From: Sinohyriopsis cumingii
Lineage: Eukaryota > Mollusca > Bivalvia > Unionida > Unionidae
Assembly (NCBI GenBank): GCA_028554795.2
Contig: CM068838.1
Location: forward strand, 85,626,944-85,690,943
Reading direction: 5' to 3'
DNA length: 64,000 nucleotides
Position 1 is the first letter of the stretch; each line of letters opens with the position of its first letter. The notes under the pieces were generated by a model. The model saw only the letters and a list, made by a program, of their open reading frames with translations, made no database searches and was not told where the DNA came from. Both the position numbers and the translations under genes were made by a program. Positions 60,701-64,000 of this stretch are shown piece by piece.

Positions 60701-62270
60701 CCCACTAATCAACTCTTCTGTATTAAACCTATTAGCTGTCAGTTGTTTCTTTTTCTCTCAACAGTAACAAAATGGTTAATTAGCCACATGACACTATCTA
60801 TCCTTAATCCACCATACATAATACTGCCCACATGGATCATTTTTTTTGCTGTTTCAAGGTTTAATTGAATTTAAAAATTCATCAGGACTCTTTGATGTAT
60901 TGTTTCAATATTAGCTGTCATTTGTCTTTTACTTTTTTCAAATTGTTTTTTTTCTTCTTGTTTGTCAAGTAAATATTTGGTCATACAGTAACTATCACTG
61001 TATAATACATGTACGGAAAAGAAGGACAAGTTTTTTCTTTCTCAAGATTTATGTGACTACTAATTAATACTGACTTTCTAATGTATTGCCTAGTTAGATA
61101 AGATGGAACTGTGGCTGCTAATTACAAATGAGATATTATCGTAAGTTGTCTTTAGTAAAACCCATGACTGTCACACATTAATTCATGACCTAAAAATCTC
61201 CCTTGGCATTGTTGTCTATTCACTATCTTGCACATAGTTCACCCGTTTTAGATAGAAACTTTATCAATTGGTAGCCTGCACAAAATGGCAGTCATAAAGA
61301 TGAGAAACATGGTTAATCTGTGAGAAGATTTGTCTTTCACTACAAGTGACATAAAAATTGTTAAAATTATTCCACAGGTAATTATTGGCAAGTTTATGAT
61401 GACATTAATTATTTCTCAACATGTACTACATGTATATCTATTATTTATATCATTACATGTCTATTTATTGTTAAATAAGTAACATTACAATCCCATCATT
61501 ACCGGTAAACATAAAAGATTTTTGCTTGAAAAGGAGACACCAGGTCTGTATTTGAAACAAAAAATTCAGGAAAAAATATTATTTAAAAAAAATCAAAGGC
61601 TTTAAAATATTATTTTGGCAAATATATATTTAGGTAAAAACCAATTATATAGTGTTATGACATCTTGATAAGGCCACCTGTCAAAGGAGGAGTGATATAC
61701 ATGAAAAGTGTAAAATGACATTTTAGCACAATCGTGGCTATATACATGCAGAGTTAATGCCAAACACAGCAAAATGCTAAGATGATGCACCCTTCTGTGA
61801 GAATGTGAAACAATAAACCAGAAAAATAAAGTAAAATTGTTATAGTTAAAAACAAATACAAGATAAAACATAAGGGAAAACAAAGCAAAGTACAAAATCA
61901 TTAAGTACAGAAGTGGGTATTTTTTATATTCAAGCTTATACTGTATTATTAATACTGCAGGAATATGCAATTATTTTTGCACATACTCAATGCAAAATAA
62001 GAACTGGATATTTTTCTGAATACTTCAGGTTATTTCAGGATGCTTAATAATCAGCTATCTGTCCGTTATTGAATAAAATGAGAATTACTGAACAGTCTGC
62101 AGGGATATTAAATTCTATGGAGATTTTGAAAAGATAATTCAGAAATGAAATAATACAAAATTTTGGGTTATCTTCTATACTTTTGGCTTGAGATGGAGGG
62201 GTGATGTATGCAGTATCTTGGATAGGAAGGACTAAACAAGCTGCTGGCAAGTTTTCTTTCAGCTCCTTGG
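60701..62270 (-). other. AT-rich sequence left of the minus-strand stop, possibly 3' UTR
   Basis: No coding exon seen. If the minus-strand gene ending at 62271 is real, its 3' UTR extends into this region. The 122-codon - frame at 61602-61970 is hydrophobic but has no supporting splice or domain evidence. Confidence 0.35.
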
Positions 62271-62318
62271 TTATTCGAAGTTAGCCATGTCTTGTAGTGT
62301 CAGTGCATTATTGAAGTT
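62271..62318 (-). CDS. Probable terminal coding exon of an unrecognised gene
   Basis: On the - strand, the acceptor CTTTTCTGCAG is followed by 48 nt reading NFNNALTLQDMANFE and a TAA at 62271-62273. It joins in frame to the 46-nt exon at 62514-62559. I do not recognise the protein. The support is a good acceptor, a matched donor and phase on the neighbour, and balanced codon use unlike the AT-rich flanks. Upstream exons were not found, so the reading is provisional. The gene would be convergent with the M13 peptidase. Confidence 0.5.
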   Translation of the reverse strand, partial: NFNNALTLQDMANFE

Positions 62319-62513
62319 CTGCAGAAAAGAAAATTTGATGTGGAAAAAAGAAAGATTTAACTGCATCTCTACTGAATTCTAAAGATGATTTATAACAGAG
62401 GTAATACTTAAAGTAATTTGTAAAATACTACAGTTGGAAAATACGCTGAAAATTACTATACAAACCAGTTATATTATTTGATTCAAAAAGAATTTGAAAG
62501 AAAGAAAATTTAC

Positions 62514-62559
62514 CATTGTCTTGGGTGTGGCTGCAGTAGGAACATTGTCTGGAATGCTT
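62514..62559 (-). CDS. Probable penultimate coding exon of the same minus-strand gene
   Basis: 46 nt between the acceptor CTTTTTTTTTACAG and donor GTAAAT on the - strand. After one base that completes the previous codon it reads SIPDNVPTAATPKTM, then continues into NFNNALTL of the terminal exon with no stop. The previous exon should end with two bases of a codon; I could not find it in the remaining 1.4 kb. Confidence 0.5.
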
Positions 62560-63654
62560 CTGTAAAAAAAAAGTTAATATCTGTGTAGAGCAAAAATATT
62601 TAGTTGTCCTACTGATAAAGAATATCCATAAAATTGTCTGCTGTCATACATTTAATAAAAACCTAGTCAAAATTGTCTTATTTGTATTTATAACCTTACA
62701 AATATGGAATTCTTATAGCTATAAAAAAAACAACATGTAAACTAAGTTGTAGATGAAAATGTACACATTTTTTGTACATGTATTTTATGGTACACCAGCA
62801 CTGCAAGGCTACATAATTAACAAGATTATATGATAAATGATTTATGCATGAAAAGCTGTTCAAGATCAAAGAGCGATAAGAAGCTGAGAACAATAAGATG
62901 GCAAGAATAATGTATGAAAGTTCCTGATCTATGGGTAATGTAAATGGTATGTATAAGGGATAATAAGATATTTCAGGTGATTGATAGTACACATTTGTTA
63001 AAAATACCCAAATGTAAATGGTTGCACACAAACTATAGTTTACAATAAATGTTAACTTCCTTCAAGAAATATCAAATACATCAATTCTACCAGAAGGTGT
63101 GTTCATGTGTTGAACATTGAACTAACATCTTTGTATACATTGGAGAACAAAGCTATCAGAAAGTGCTTCACAGTAAAGGATTTGTTGCCAAAAAACACTC
63201 GAGACGAGTCTTCACCTTCCACTATGCCGCAGAGGGTTATATATAAGTATGACCAATTCTAAGTCATGCAATGATTCCCTTACACATAGTTCTGCAGGGG
63301 GTGGGTGGGTGGGTGGGTATTTGCCTAAGGAGGGTTTGACCACATGGAGGTTGTTATTGACAGCATCAGTCCAATGATGCACGCCACTTACTGAATAAGA
63401 ATTCTTTTTTAATAGGAGATGTAAGATAAGTGTATGGCATTTTAAAAACAAAGTTGCAGAGACGGGGCCAATTTGGCAGTGCACTCTGCTCTTTCATACC
63501 GACTTGAATGAGCAACTAACCATACATTATATACAGCTCTGAACAAGTGAAAACAACCATAAAATATAGTACATGTACAACAGATTGCAAGTCATACATG
63601 TTTAGTGACAAACTGGTCAGATAGTAAAGTGCATGAACTATTCTTTAACTAATC
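62560..63654 (-). other. Probable intron of the minus-strand gene
   Basis: No convincing exon. Contains a G-rich run GGGGGTGGGTGGGTGGGTGG at about 63297-63317 with four or more G-tracts on the + strand, a candidate G-quadruplex. Confidence 0.35.
63297..63318 (+). other. Candidate G-quadruplex tract
   Basis: Consecutive GGGT units, each with three or more G and a single-base spacer, meet the usual G3+N1-7 pattern. On the - strand, which would be the sense strand of the putative gene here, it reads as C-rich. Confidence 0.6.
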
Positions 63655-63840
63655 GATTTTTGATGTATCCTGTGTACTTAAATTGAGTACCCTGTGTACC
63701 TAAAAAGAGTATCATGTGTACCTAAATAGAGTATCCTAGGTACTTAGAGTATCCTGTGTACTCTAATAGAGTATCCAGTGTACTCTAATAGAGTATCCAG
63801 TGTACTCTAATAGAGTATCATGTGTACCTAAATAGTGTTT
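63655..63840. repeat. 22-bp minisatellite (GAGTATCCAGTGTACTCTAATA)
   Basis: About eight copies of a unit alternating TGTGTACCTAAATAGAGTATC and AGTGTACTCTAATAGAGTATC. Within the unit, GAGTATCC...GTACTC is partly self-complementary. Confidence 0.92.
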
Positions 63841-64000
63841 ATGAACTATGCACAGAAATTGCTCATTTACTATTTACCTTGTGAAAGCATTGACAGGATT
63901 GTAGATTTTGATGTATTATACATACCTAGATAGGCTTTTAATCTACCTGTTCTTGTAGCCTTAGGCTAACATTAGTAAAATAAAAGTGATATTTACACAC
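63841..64000. other. Window end, nothing firm
   Basis: A stretch reading AATCCTGTCAATGCTTTCACAAG then GTAAAT on the - strand (63872-63901) looks like an exon end, but I found no workable acceptor; see rejected items. Confidence 0.25.

Noticed and set aside
500-63840. CRISPR array
   Set aside because: The tandem arrays have adjoining repeats without unique spacers, and the genome is eukaryotic.
63872-63930. Upstream exon of the minus-strand gene (reading NPVNAFT then donor GTAAAT)
   Set aside because: Phase would fit the 46-nt exon, but no AG acceptor occurs before an in-frame TAA, so it cannot be a coding exon as read.

Overview
This is a eukaryotic, animal-type genomic window: intron-rich, AT-rich, crowded with minisatellites and transposable elements, and without bacterial gene organisation. 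Two tRNA-derived SINE families, an RNase H-bearing LINE, DIRS-like fragments and hAT elements, together with a neprilysin-type protease gene, fit an invertebrate. A lophotrochozoan such as a mollusc is my best guess, but that is inference from repeat style, not from a diagnostic marker.

The one confident host gene is the 3' half of an M13 zinc metallopeptidase (neprilysin/endothelin-converting-enzyme family) on the + strand. Twelve coding exons between 4686 and 49263 join in one unbroken frame (1062 nt, 353 residues plus stop), all with GT-AG introns. They carry [18 protein letters not shown], the C-terminal His/Arg region and the final CTIW. The N-terminal exons lie upstream of the window. 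The introns total about 43.5 kb and are mostly repeats. A second, convergent gene is suggested by two small terminal exons on the - strand near 62.3-62.6 kb; its product is not recognised.

Layout: 0.5-3.4 kb, a CACAGCCACAA-type satellite; 4.7-5.6 kb, first M13 exons; 6.9-7.4 kb, a tyrosine-recombinase fragment fused to a 43-bp minisatellite; 9.2-18.4 kb, exons with SINEs, a 42-bp minisatellite and an hAT element with perfect target-site duplications; 18.4-32.5 kb, exons separated by a LINE remnant and several arrays, one with a higher-order structure; 32.5-49.2 kb, the giant last intron. That intron holds a 200-bp hAT MITE, an almost complete 7.05-kb LINE nested inside an inverted-repeat element, an RTE-like LINE remnant, and a 2.5-kb segment bracketed by two near-identical 474-bp TIR elements whose flanking 4-bp duplications are exchanged. 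From 49.3 to 64 kb come the last exon's 3' UTR, more SINEs, a DIRS-like RT/RNase H remnant, a 40-bp array, a THAP-like ORF, and the convergent terminal exons.

I see no evidence of a new defence or biosynthetic system. The most interesting content is the TE archaeology: nested insertions with recoverable target sites, the exchanged-TSD pair, and satellites that arose from or captured TE sequence.
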